Position numbers and translations under genes: made by a program
In this document: positions 1 to 7,804 of the stretch, in pieces
How positions within the stretch are numbered: position 1 is the first letter of the stretch
How the letters are laid out: every line of letters begins with the position of its first letter
Assembly: GCA_020692565.1 (NCBI GenBank)
Contig: JAIMKJ010000045.1
Span: 1 to 32,111, forward strand
Length of the DNA: 32,111 nt
Direction: 5' to 3'
DNA from: Thermomonas sp.
Lineage (GTDB): Bacteria; Pseudomonadota; Gammaproteobacteria; Xanthomonadales; Xanthomonadaceae
The notes under the pieces: generated by a model
Database searches by the model: none
The model's input: the letters and a program-made list of their open reading frames with translations, nothing else
Told to the model about the DNA's origin: nothing

Positions 1-11
1 CAAAGAAAGTG

Positions 12-169
12 ACCCGCGCAAAGCGCGGAAGCTCTGCAGTTGCTTTCTTGACTCGCGCCTGCGGCGCTCACCCCTGTATCAAGTACAGGGCAGACGCTTC
101 GGGCCGGCTTCGCCGTTCGCGCCGCTTGCGGCGCAGTGGCACAAAAAAAATAACCCGCGCTCCAGCGCG
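12..169. repeat. Palindrome-rich intergenic repeat region
   Basis: No gene is visible in the first ~285 bases. The stretch is built of short perfect inverted repeats: CCGCGC-AAA-GCGCGG at 14-28, CCCTGTA-TCAAG-TACAGGG at 72-90, CGCCGC-TT-GCGGCG at 120-133 and CGCGCT-CC-AGCGCG at 156-169. The first and last units share a degenerate flank (ACCCGCGC...GCGCG-AA). This resembles the long intergenic repeats of Lysobacter-type genomes that I know by sight, but I cannot confirm copy number here. Bases 170-285 show nothing I recognise. The repeat could fold into a structured transcript end for a gene lying left of the window. Confidence 0.5.
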
Positions 170-285
170 AAAAAGGTTCCAAGCTTTACCGTAGATCTGT
201 CAGTCACTTCATGCCGATTCGAGCTCGTCACAGCCGATCTCATGGCGTAGAGAAGACGCTTGAGCGATGCCATATGAACGAAATT

Positions 286-690
286 CTAGATAGCTCCCAC
301 TTCAAGAAGATGTCGCTCTACAGCTTTCCACGCTGCTTTATCATAGCTCGGCGCCACACTTGCAGCTGTCCAAAGGCGGACAAACTCGCTGGAGCGTGAC
401 GCCTTTTGGGACATGGCTGAAATTGCTTCTTGCGCTTCCAGAATGCCTTTTTCGGCCTCCAGTCGACGGCGTTGCAGAGTTAACTGCACCAGGCTGATCA
501 AGTTCTCCCGCAATGCAAAGTAACAAAGAGAAAGCGACCCGATTGGCGATAGCACTAAGAGGATGCGGAAGAGATTATTCTCTGTTCCATAGTTCCAATT
601 CCGCCAACGAATTTCTTCAAAAGCGAAGGGAATCATGGCGATTAGCCCCAAGCTGGCAAGCGCAGCCGTAACGATCAACAGCCTAAGCAT
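286..690 (-). CDS. Hypothetical two-TM membrane protein with coiled-coil tail
   Basis: I do not recognise this protein. It reads as 134 residues from the ATG at 690. A GGGAGGT Shine-Dalgarno at 697-703 sits 6 nt before that ATG, so two in-frame ATGs further upstream (696, 705) are less likely. Residues 1-20 (MLRLLIVTAALASLGLIAMI) form a hydrophobic segment that could be a signal anchor. A second hydrophobic helix lies around residues 40-60 (ILLVLSPIGSLSLCYFAL). The remainder is charged and helical, with an Arg/Glu/Gln-rich stretch (QRRRLEAEKGILEAQEAIS) typical of a short coiled coil. Codon and base use are clearly more AT-rich than in every neighbouring gene, and it sits beside a repeat, so it may be acquired DNA. 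It reads toward the window edge, separated by ~30 bases from the dehydrogenase upstream of it. Function unknown. Confidence 0.6.
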   Translation of the reverse strand: MLRLLIVTAALASLGLIAMIPFAFEEIRWRNWNYGTENNLFRILLVLSPIGSLSLCYFALRENLISLVQLTLQRRRLEAEKGILEAQEAISAMSQKASRSSEFVRLWTAASVAPSYDKAAWKAVERHLLEVGAI

Positions 691-723
691 CGACATACCT
701 CCCATGTAATCTAATTTGTATAT

Positions 724-2085
724 CTAAGCCACATACACCGTCTTGATATTCATGAACTCATGAATCCCATGCTCCGCCAGCTCACGACCGAACCCCGAAG
801 TCTTGGTGCCCCCGAACGGCAACCGCACATCGCTGCGCACGATCGCATTGACGAAAGTCGCACCCGCCTGCAGACGCCGTGCGACCGCCTCGCCGCGTGC
901 CTTGTCGGTGGTCCAGACACTCGCGCCCAACCCGAACGCAGTGTCGTTGGCGATGCGCACGGCATCGTCGTCGTCGCGGGCGCGCAGGATGCTCGCGGCC
1001 GGGCCGAACAATTCTTCGCTGTACGCGGGCATGCCCGGCACGACGCGGTCGAGGATGGTCGCGGGATAGTGCGAACCGCCCTGCCCCGGCGTGCCGCCGA
1101 TCAGCAACTTCGCGCCGGCGGCGACGCTGCGCAGCACCTGATCGTGGACTTCGTCGCGCAGGTCGGCGCGGGCCATCGGCGCGAGCGTGGTCGCCTCGTC
1201 CGACGGATCGCCGACCGCGAGCTTTCCGGCGGCTTCGACGAAGCGAGCCACGAATGCATCGGCGATGCCCGGCGTCACGATGAAGCGTTTGGCGGCGATG
1301 CACGTCTGGCCGGCGTTACCGAATCGGGATGCGATCGCGGCCGGGATGGTGATGTCGAGGTCGGCATCGTCCAGCACCACGAACGGGTCGCTGCCGCCGA
1401 GTTCCATCACGCATTTCTTCAGATGTTTGCCGGCGGTCGAAGCCACCGCGCTGCCTGCGCGTTCGCTTCCGGTCAGCGTGACCGCTTTCACCTTGGGGTC
1501 GGCGATCACTTGGGCAGCCATCGAATTGTCGATGTGCAGCACGCCCAATACGCCTTCGGGAATGCCGGCATCGCGCAGCACGCGGGCGATGGCGTCCGCG
1601 CAGCGCGGCACGTTGCTCGCATGCTTCAGGACCGCGACATTGCCGGCCATCAGCCCCGGCGCAAGGAAGCGGAACACCTGCCAGATCGGGAAATTCCACG
1701 GCATCACCGCGAAAATGCAGCCCAGCGGTTCGTAGGTGACATAGCTGCGATGCGCTTCGGTGGCGATCATCCCGTCGCGCAGATAGTCGATGGCGTGTGT
1801 TGCGTAGTATTCGCAAGCCGATGCCGATTTCTCGATTTCGACCAGAGCTTCGCGCCGCAGCTTGCCCATGTCGGCGGTCATCGTCGCGGCGATGGCATCG
1901 CGCTGTTCGCGCAGCTGCGCCGCGACCGCGCGCAGCAGCGCGCCGCGATCATCGAGGTCGCGCGCCGCCCATGCCGGCGCGGCCTGGGCGGCCGCCTCGA
2001 GGATGCGCTCGACTTCGGCCGCGCCGATGTAGTCATAGCGATAGCCGACTTCCCCGCTCCATGGATGGATCAATTCGACCGTCAT
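724..2085 (-). CDS. sad: NAD(P)-dependent succinate-semialdehyde dehydrogenase, Sad/YneI type
   Basis: 453 residues, aldehyde dehydrogenase superfamily, closest by eye to the Sad (YneI) branch of about 460 residues. It oxidises succinic semialdehyde to succinate, the last step of GABA and putrescine degradation, in the cytoplasm. The catalytic cysteine is Cys262 in GQTCIAAKR and the general-base glutamate is Glu228 in MELGGSDPF. The cofactor-domain motif PWNFP and the C-terminal PFGGTKTSGFGRE are present. An AGAGG Shine-Dalgarno lies about 8 nt before the ATG. It is the promoter-distal gene of the minus-strand polyamine cluster, 72 bases after potI. Because no separate gamma-glutamyl-aminobutyraldehyde dehydrogenase (PuuC) lies in the cluster, this enzyme may also take that substrate; that is inference. 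Confidence 0.88.
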   Translation of the reverse strand: MTVELIHPWSGEVGYRYDYIGAAEVERILEAAAQAAPAWAARDLDDRGALLRAVAAQLREQRDAIAATMTADMGKLRREALVEIEKSASACEYYATHAIDYLRDGMIATEAHRSYVTYEPLGCIFAVMPWNFPIWQVFRFLAPGLMAGNVAVLKHASNVPRCADAIARVLRDAGIPEGVLGVLHIDNSMAAQVIADPKVKAVTLTGSERAGSAVASTAGKHLKKCVMELGGSDPFVVLDDADLDITIPAAIASRFGNAGQTCIAAKRFIVTPGIADAFVARFVEAAGKLAVGDPSDEATTLAPMARADLRDEVHDQVLRSVAAGAKLLIGGTPGQGGSHYPATILDRVVPGMPAYSEELFGPAASILRARDDDDAVRIANDTAFGLGASVWTTDKARGEAVARRLQAGATFVNAIVRSDVRLPFGGTKTSGFGRELAEHGIHEFMNIKTVYVA

Positions 2086-2112
2086 TTCGTTTGCCTCTTG
2101 TGTGAGCGTGCT

Positions 2113-2134
2113 TCCGCCGCGAATGCGCGGCGGA
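2113..2134 (-). other. Intercistronic hairpin between potI and sad
   Basis: A perfect 9-bp GC stem, TCCGCCGCG-AATG-CGCGGCGGA, lies in the 72-base gap between the potI stop and the sad start. No T-run follows on the minus strand, so it does not look like an intrinsic terminator. It could protect the 3' end of the pot message or damp read-through into sad. Confidence 0.5.
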
Positions 2135-2157
2135 GCTCTACGATGTATACGCGGCGA

Positions 2158-3018
2158 TCAGCCGTTGTCCTGCATCGCCAGTTGCATGTCGCGCTGACGG
2201 CGACGTTCCTCGCGGCGCATCCACCACCAGCCGATGACCGCGACGAGCGAGACGATGGCGACCATGATCGTCGCCAGCGCGTTGATCTTGGGATTCAGGC
2301 CCAGGCGCACCGACGAGAACACCTTGATGGGCAAGGTGGTCGAGCCCGGCCCGGAGACGAAACTGGAAATCACCACATCGTCCAGCGACAGCGTGAACGC
2401 CAGCAGCCAGCCGGCCACGAGCGCGGGCGCGATGATCGGCAGGGTGATCTGGAAGAACACCTTCACTCGGTTCGCGCCCAGATCCATCGCCGCTTCTTCC
2501 AGCGATTTGTCCAGCTCCGACATGCGCGAGGAAATGACCACGGTCACGAACGCGAGCGTGAAGGTCACGTGCGCGATCCACAGCGTCAGCACGCCTTTCG
2601 GCTGGAAATGACCGATGCCCATCCCGTTCAGCACATTGCCCATCGATACGAACAGCAGCAGCAGCGACAGACCCAGGATCACTTCCGGCATCACCAGCGG
2701 CGCAGTGATGAGCGCGCCGAACAGCGTACGGCTGCGGAAATGCCGCATCCGCGTCATCACCAGCGAAGCCAGCGTGCCCAGCACCACCGCGCCGGTGGCG
2801 GAGAAGAACGCGAGTTTCAGGCTCAACCATGCCGCATTGAGCATGTCGCGGTCGCGCAACAACTCGCCGTACCATTTGAACGAGAATCCGGACCAGACGC
2901 TGGCCAGTTTGCTCTCGTTGAACGAATACGCCATCAGGATCAGGATCGGCACATAGAGGAACGCGAAGCCGAGCGTCAGCACGGACCACGTCAGCCAATG
3001 CTTGCGGAAGGCGCTCAT
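2158..3018 (-). CDS. potI: Putrescine ABC transporter permease PotI
   Basis: 286 residues, one of the two inner-membrane permeases of the polyamine importer. It has about six hydrophobic segments, starting at residues ~10-30 (VLTLGFAFLYVPILILMAYSF). The ABC-permease EAA loop reads LEEAAMDLGANRVKVFFQITLP, which contacts the PotG ATPase. The sequence SLDDVVISSFVSGPGSTTLP is characteristic of PotI/PotC proteins. The start ATG (3018-3016) overlaps the potH stop in an ATGA overlap, so the two are translationally coupled. The PotI-type rather than PotC-type assignment rests on the whole PotFGHI set being present. It is followed by a hairpin and then sad. Confidence 0.93.
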   Translation of the reverse strand: MSAFRKHWLTWSVLTLGFAFLYVPILILMAYSFNESKLASVWSGFSFKWYGELLRDRDMLNAAWLSLKLAFFSATGAVVLGTLASLVMTRMRHFRSRTLFGALITAPLVMPEVILGLSLLLLFVSMGNVLNGMGIGHFQPKGVLTLWIAHVTFTLAFVTVVISSRMSELDKSLEEAAMDLGANRVKVFFQITLPIIAPALVAGWLLAFTLSLDDVVISSFVSGPGSTTLPIKVFSSVRLGLNPKINALATIMVAIVSLVAVIGWWWMRREERRRQRDMQLAMQDNG

Positions 3019-3938
3019 GTCAGCTTCCCTTCCATTTCGCGCTGCTGCACGCGGTTGAAGATCAGGATCGGCACCAGCAGCAGAAGCAGCATGGAGATCG
3101 CCACCGCGGACGCGCGCGGCCAATCGGTCGCGGCGCTGAAATCGTTGACCAGTTGTCGACCGATCATCAGCGTATCCGGACCACCGAGCATCTCGGGAAT
3201 GACGTACTCGCCCACCGCGGGAATCATCACCAGCATGCAGCCCGCGATGATGCCGGCCCGCGAGAGCGGCAGCGTGATCTTGACGAACGCCTGCCACGGC
3301 TTGGCGCCGAGATCGTAGGCGGCTTCCAGCAATCGGTTGTCGTGCTTCACCAGATTGGTGTAGAGCGGCAGGATCATGAACGGCAGATAGCAGTAGACGA
3401 TACCGATATAGGTCGCGATCGGCGTGTAGAGGATCTTCAGCGGCTCTTCGATGATGCCGAGCTTCATCAGCAATCCATTGAGCAGGCCGTTGTTCTTGAG
3501 GATGCCGACCCACGCATACACGCGGATCAGGAACGACGTCCAGGAGGGCAGCACCACCAGCATCATCGCCACGTTGCGCGCGGACGGCGAAAGCCGGGAA
3601 ATGACGTAGGCCATCGGATAGCCGATCAGCAGCGCGAGCAGCGTCGATACCGCGGCGATCCACAGCGAACTGCCGTAGGCCTGCACGTACAGCGAATCGG
3701 TCACCAGGGTCACGTAATGGCTCAGATTGAGCTTCATCGTGACTGCGTTGTCGATGTATTCGATGATCGGCGTGTACGGCGGCGACTTGGTCTGGTCGCG
3801 CATCGAGAAGGAAATGCGCAGCACGATCAGGAACGGAATCGCGAAGAACAACAGCATCCACAGATAAGGAACCGCGATCACGCCCCAGCGTTTGCCGGGC
3901 ACCAGCTTCGCCAGGACCTTGCCGATGCCCGTGCTCAT
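3015..3938 (-). CDS. potH: Putrescine ABC transporter permease PotH
   Basis: 307 residues from the ATG at 3938. The frame stays open 12 codons further upstream, but the ATG at 3938 forms an ATGA overlap with the potG stop, the same coupling seen between potH and potI, so I prefer it. The protein starts with a short basic cytoplasmic segment and then a first TM helix (YLWMLLFFAIPFLIVLRISF). Five further hydrophobic segments follow, with the EAA loop LLEAAYDLGAKPWQAFVKITLP in the C-terminal half. It forms the heterodimeric channel with PotI. Length matches the family (about 300-317). The terminal GGPDTLMIGRQLVNDFSAATDWPRA region is typical of PotH/PotB permeases. Confidence 0.93.
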   Translation of the reverse strand: MSTGIGKVLAKLVPGKRWGVIAVPYLWMLLFFAIPFLIVLRISFSMRDQTKSPPYTPIIEYIDNAVTMKLNLSHYVTLVTDSLYVQAYGSSLWIAAVSTLLALLIGYPMAYVISRLSPSARNVAMMLVVLPSWTSFLIRVYAWVGILKNNGLLNGLLMKLGIIEEPLKILYTPIATYIGIVYCYLPFMILPLYTNLVKHDNRLLEAAYDLGAKPWQAFVKITLPLSRAGIIAGCMLVMIPAVGEYVIPEMLGGPDTLMIGRQLVNDFSAATDWPRASAVAISMLLLLLVPILIFNRVQQREMEGKLT

Positions 3939-5068
3939 GAGGTCAGCACCACGCCTTCGTTCTCGCCCCAGCACACCCAGACCTCATCGCCCCAGGTCAT
4001 GCCCTCGCTGGCCCAGCGTTCCTGGTTGGCGAAGTTCGCCATCATCTTGAAGCCGGTGGGCAATCGCACGTGGAAGACCGAGTGGCTGCCGAAATAGGCG
4101 ATGTCCTCGATCCTGCCGCGCGCCTTGTTGTGCGGCTGCGCCGGTTCTTCCTTGCTGATCTGCACTTTTTCCGGACGCACCGCGAACGCGACGTCCTGGC
4201 CTTCGTAACCGGAGATACCGTGGCCGACGTAGATGACATCCGGCAGCTGCGGCGCACGGATGGTCACGTAGTCCTTCATGTCCTCGTCGATCCGGCCTTC
4301 GATCATGTTGACCGAACCGATGAATTCGGCGGCGAACCGGCTGGTCGGCGATTCGTAGATTTCGTCGGGCGTAGCGACCTGACGGATGCGCCCGGTATCC
4401 ATCAGCGCGATGCGGGTGGCCATGGTCATGGCCTCTTCCTGATCGTGGGTCACCATCACGCAGGTCACGCCCGACTTCTCGATGATGCTGACCAGCTCCA
4501 GTTGCATCTGCGAGCGCAGCTTCTTGTCCAGCGCGCCCATCGGTTCGTCCAGCAGCAGCAGCTTCGGCCCTTTCGCCAGCGATCGCGCCAGCGCCACGCG
4601 CTGCTGCTGGCCGCCGGAGAGCTGGTGCGGCTTGCGCTGGGCGTATTTTTCCATCTGCACCAGTTTCAGCATCTCGGTGACGCGCGCTTCGATCTGCTGT
4701 TTCGGCATGCCGTCCTGTTTCGGGCCGAACGCGATGTTCTGGGCCACGGTCATGTGCGGGAACAGCGCATACGACTGGAACATCATGTTGATCGGCCGCT
4801 CGTAGGGCGGCAGATCGTTCATCAGTTGACCGTCCAGGTAGATCTTGCCCGAGGTCGGTTTTTCGAACCCGCCGAGGCAGCGCAGCAGCGTCGACTTGCC
4901 GCATCCCGAGCCGCCGAGCAATGCGAAGATCTCGCCTTTGCGGATGCCGAGATTGGTGTCTTCGACCGCGACGAAACCGTCGAACTCCTTGCGCACATCG
5001 ACGATCCGCAGGTAATCCTCGGTGTCTTTGCCGTTTTCTTTGACGCTGCTGGTCGGCTCGGTGCCCAT
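3935..5068 (-). CDS. potG: Putrescine ABC transporter ATP-binding protein PotG
   Basis: 377 residues, the cytoplasmic ATPase energising putrescine import. Walker A GGSGCGKST is at 52-60, the Q-loop FQS at 97-99, the signature LSGGQ at 150-154, Walker B LLLLDEP at 170-176 and the H-loop His at 208. The C-terminal third (about 240-377) is the TOBE-type regulatory domain usual for PotG/PotA. A short polar N-terminal tail (about 18 residues) precedes the first beta strand, as in E. coli PotG. A purine-rich GGGGATGATGG precedes the ATG. It lies 79 bases after potF, with a strong hairpin in the gap, and its stop overlaps the potH start. Confidence 0.95.
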   Translation of the reverse strand: MGTEPTSSVKENGKDTEDYLRIVDVRKEFDGFVAVEDTNLGIRKGEIFALLGGSGCGKSTLLRCLGGFEKPTSGKIYLDGQLMNDLPPYERPINMMFQSYALFPHMTVAQNIAFGPKQDGMPKQQIEARVTEMLKLVQMEKYAQRKPHQLSGGQQQRVALARSLAKGPKLLLLDEPMGALDKKLRSQMQLELVSIIEKSGVTCVMVTHDQEEAMTMATRIALMDTGRIRQVATPDEIYESPTSRFAAEFIGSVNMIEGRIDEDMKDYVTIRAPQLPDVIYVGHGISGYEGQDVAFAVRPEKVQISKEEPAQPHNKARGRIEDIAYFGSHSVFHVRLPTGFKMMANFANQERWASEGMTWGDEVWVCWGENEGVVLTS

Positions 5069-5115
5069 CCATCATCCCCGTCGTGTTGTGCAGCACACTT
5101 GATCTACAGCGCATC

Positions 5116-5140
5116 GCGGGGCCGGCGACGTCGGCCCCGC
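5116..5140 (-). other. Intercistronic hairpin between potF and potG
   Basis: A perfect 9-bp stem GCGGGGCCG / CGGCCCCGC with a 7-base loop lies 8 bases after the potF stop codon. No T-run follows, so it is unlikely to be a full terminator. Hairpins between a solute-binding-protein gene and its permease genes commonly stabilise the binding-protein message so that it is made in excess; applying that here is inference. Confidence 0.55.
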
Positions 5141-5147
5141 GCAGGTA

Positions 5148-6272
5148 TCAGCGACCCGTCTTCAGATCGGTCCAGATACGCGTGTACTGCTCGGCCACCT
5201 TCGGCGGAACGACAGTGAAGGTCCACAGCTTGGCGGCGACGTCCGGCGGCGGATACAGCGTCGGATCGCTGGTGATTTCCGGCAGGATCATCGGCATGGT
5301 CGCCGGGATCGCGTTCGGATAGCTGATGAAATTGGAGTTCGCCGCCATCACCTTCGGGTCGAGCAGATTGTTGATGTAGGCGTAGGCCTCATCGATGTGT
5401 TTGGCGTCCTTCGGGATCGCCAGCATGTCGAACCACTGCGGCGCGCCTTCCTTCGGGATCGAATAGGCGATGTTGACGCCGTTCCCGGCCTCGGCGGCGC
5501 GGTTGCGCGCCTGGATGATGTCGCCCGACCAGGCCAGCACCAGACAGGTATCGCCGCTGGCCAGCGCGTCGATGTAGGAAGAAGAGTGGAACGTGGTGAT
5601 GTACGGGCGGATCGCTTTGAGCAAGGGCACCGCTTTGGCGATGACCGCCGGATCTTCGCTGTTGGGATCTTCGCCCTGATAGTGCAGCGCGATCTTGATG
5701 ATGTCGATCGGCGCGTCGAGCAGGGTGACGCCGCAATCCTTGAGCTTGGAGATGTTTTCCGGCTTGAAGACCAGATCCAGGCTGTTGGCGACATCGGTAT
5801 TGCCGAAGGCCGCCTTGACCTTGTCGACGTTGTAGCCGATACCGGTGGTGCCGATCATGTACGGGATGCCGTACTGGTTGCCCGGATCGAGGTTCTCCAG
5901 GCGCTTCATGATCGTCGGGTCGAGGTTCGCGTAGTTGGGGATCTTGCTGCGGTCCAGCGGATGGAAGACGCCGGCCTTGATCTGTCGACCGAGGAAGTCG
6001 GAGGACGGCACCACCACGTCGTAGCCGCTCGACCCGGCCAGCAGTTTCGTTTCCAGCACTTCGTTGCTGTCGAACACGTCGTAGACCACCTTGATGCCGG
6101 TGGCCTTCTCGAAGTTGGCGTTGGTGTCTTCGGCGATGTAATCCGACCAGTTGATGACGTTGACGATCTTCTCGCCGCCCCCGGCTTTGCCGCCGTCGGC
6201 GGCTTGGTTGTCGCCCCCGCAGGCGACCAGCATGGAGACAGCGACGGACAGACCCAGCATTCGCAATTTCAT
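5148..6272 (-). CDS. potF: Putrescine-binding protein PotF, predicted lipoprotein
   Basis: 374 residues from the ATG at 6272, which has a GAGAGGA Shine-Dalgarno. The frame is open upstream but that extension is not protein-like. The N-terminus is a lipoprotein signal: Lys-Leu-Arg, a hydrophobic core, then the lipobox LVAC with the acylated Cys18, followed by a Gly/Asp/Lys-rich linker to about residue 34. The mature protein is a bacterial polyamine-binding protein: NWSDYIAED near the start and AWSGDI in the second lobe match the tryptophan/aspartate box that holds the diamine in PotF. The E. coli protein is a soluble periplasmic protein, so membrane anchoring here is a difference. It heads the transporter genes and follows the aminotransferase gene by 103 bases. 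Confidence 0.93.
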   Translation of the reverse strand: MKLRMLGLSVAVSMLVACGGDNQAADGGKAGGGEKIVNVINWSDYIAEDTNANFEKATGIKVVYDVFDSNEVLETKLLAGSSGYDVVVPSSDFLGRQIKAGVFHPLDRSKIPNYANLDPTIMKRLENLDPGNQYGIPYMIGTTGIGYNVDKVKAAFGNTDVANSLDLVFKPENISKLKDCGVTLLDAPIDIIKIALHYQGEDPNSEDPAVIAKAVPLLKAIRPYITTFHSSSYIDALASGDTCLVLAWSGDIIQARNRAAEAGNGVNIAYSIPKEGAPQWFDMLAIPKDAKHIDEAYAYINNLLDPKVMAANSNFISYPNAIPATMPMILPEITSDPTLYPPPDVAAKLWTFTVVPPKVAEQYTRIWTDLKTGR

Positions 6273-6375
6273 GGCATTCCTCTCGCCCGGTCGGGCATCG
6301 GTGGATGGCGGTAGCGGTTCACAGAGCGAGTGTCGCGCAGCCCGGCGGTCTGCGCCAGCGGCCATACGATGGCGA

Positions 6376-7740
6376 TCATTGCTCCAGTGCGACCGCGGTC
6401 TCGTTCAACGACTTCCAGGTTTTCTCGAACAATTCGTCGACCTGCTCGCGGGTGATGATCAGCGGCGGCGACAACAGCATTGAATCATAGGTCGCACGCA
6501 GGATCAGCCCGTTGCGCAGGGCCATGTCCCGGCAGAGCACGCCGACCTTGCCGCGCTCCTCGAAGAACGCGCGCTTGCCCTTGTCCGGCACCAGTTCCAG
6601 CGCACCGACCATACCGGCGATGCGCGCCTCGCCCACCAGACGGTGTTCGCCGAGCTCCGCCCAGCGCTGCGACAGATATGGGGCGATGTCGGTACGGGCG
6701 CGGTCGACGATGCCCTCTTCCTGCAGGATGCGGATGTTCTCCAGCGCCACTGCGGTGCAGACCGGATGGCCCGAATAGGTGCAGCCGTGGGCCAGTTCGC
6801 CGCCCTGGTGCTTCAGCACGCCGGCGACCCGGTCGTTGAACATCGCTGCGCCCAGCGGGATATAACCCGAGGTGATGCCCTTCGCGAGCGTCATCACGTC
6901 CGGCGTGAAGCCGAAATGGTCCGCGCCGAACCATTGCCCGGTGCGGCCGAAACCGCAGATCACCTCATCGGCGACCAGCAGCACGTCGTATTTGCGGCAG
7001 ATGCGTTCGACCTCCGGCCAGTAGGTCGTCGGCGGGATATAGACGCCGATCGCGCCCATGATCGGCTCGCCGATAAAGGCCGCGACCCGATCCGGGCCGA
7101 GCGCGAGGATCTTGTCTTCCAGCCGTCGCGCAGCGACCAGCCCGTATTCCTCGGGCGAGAGGTCGCCGCCGTCGGCGAACCAGAACGGCGGATCGATGTG
7201 ATGGATGTCGGGGATCGGCAACCCACCCTGCTTGTGCATGCCGGCCATGCCGCCGAGGCTGGCGCCGGCCATCGTGGTGCCGTGATAACCGTTGTGGCGA
7301 CCGATGAAGATGTTCTTCTGCGGCTGGTCCTGCACCGCCCAGAAATGGCGCACCAGGCGCAGGATGGTGTCGTTGGCCTCGGAGCCGGAATTGGTGAAGA
7401 AGGCGTGGTTGAGATCGGCCGGCGTGAGCTCCGCCAGTTTGGCCGAGAGCTGGATCGTCGGCTCCACCGTGCATTGGAAGAAACTGTTGTAGTACGCCAG
7501 TCGGGTCATCTGCCGCGAAGCGGCTTCGCCGAGCTCCTTGCGGCCATAGCCGATGTTCACGCACCACAGTCCCGCGAAGGCGTCGAGCAGCTTGTTGCCA
7601 TCGGCATCCCAGACATAGGCGCCTTCGCCGCGGGTCAGGATACGTGTGCCCTTCTTCGCCAGCGCGGCGTTGTCGTTGAACGGATGCAGGTGATGCGCGG
7701 CGTCGAGCTGCTGCAGGTGGGCGATGTCGGCTTTTTCCAT
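6376..7740 (-). CDS. spuC: Class III aminotransferase, putrescine-pyruvate type (SpuC-like)
   Basis: 454 residues, PLP-dependent fold-type I omega-transaminase. The PLP-binding lysine is Lys287 in LAKGITSGY. Other hallmarks are TNSGSEAND (phosphate binding), HNGYHGTT, and DEVICGFGRTG with the Asp that pairs with the pyridine nitrogen. The sequence most resembles Pseudomonas SpuC, which transaminates putrescine to 4-aminobutyraldehyde with pyruvate. A PuuE-like use of GABA as amino donor cannot be excluded from sequence. It sits between puuA and potF in the same direction, so it is probably co-transcribed with the glutamylation pathway and the importer. Confidence 0.85.
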   Translation of the reverse strand: MEKADIAHLQQLDAAHHLHPFNDNAALAKKGTRILTRGEGAYVWDADGNKLLDAFAGLWCVNIGYGRKELGEAASRQMTRLAYYNSFFQCTVEPTIQLSAKLAELTPADLNHAFFTNSGSEANDTILRLVRHFWAVQDQPQKNIFIGRHNGYHGTTMAGASLGGMAGMHKQGGLPIPDIHHIDPPFWFADGGDLSPEEYGLVAARRLEDKILALGPDRVAAFIGEPIMGAIGVYIPPTTYWPEVERICRKYDVLLVADEVICGFGRTGQWFGADHFGFTPDVMTLAKGITSGYIPLGAAMFNDRVAGVLKHQGGELAHGCTYSGHPVCTAVALENIRILQEEGIVDRARTDIAPYLSQRWAELGEHRLVGEARIAGMVGALELVPDKGKRAFFEERGKVGVLCRDMALRNGLILRATYDSMLLSPPLIITREQVDELFEKTWKSLNETAVALEQ

Positions 7741-7759
7741 GATGGTTCCGGAGATTGAC

Positions 7760-7784
7760 TGTAGGAGCGGATTTACCCGCGATA
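7760..7784. repeat. REP-like palindrome, TGTAGGAGCGG family
   Basis: In the 64-base gap between puuA and the aminotransferase gene lies TGTAGGAGCGG-ATTTA-CCCGCGA, a short GCGG/CCGC stem with the conserved TGTAGGAGCGG head. The same head occurs at 32042-32052 upstream of guaA. Related repeats (GGGAGCGGGCTTGCCCGCGA-like) are common extragenic palindromes in pseudomonads and xanthomonads. Confidence 0.6.
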
Positions 7785-7804
7785 GGGACGATCGCAGCGG
7801 CGGA

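Noticed and set aside
760..3318. 852-codon plus-strand open frame across sad, potI and potH
   Set aside because: Antisense to three recognised genes with intact motifs and coupled starts; its translation is Arg/His/Gln-rich and domain-free.
3018..3861. Upstream extension of the potI reading frame to a longer protein
   Set aside because: The extension is antisense-like, Arg/Asp-rich shadow of potH; PotI begins at the ATG in the ATGA overlap at 3018.
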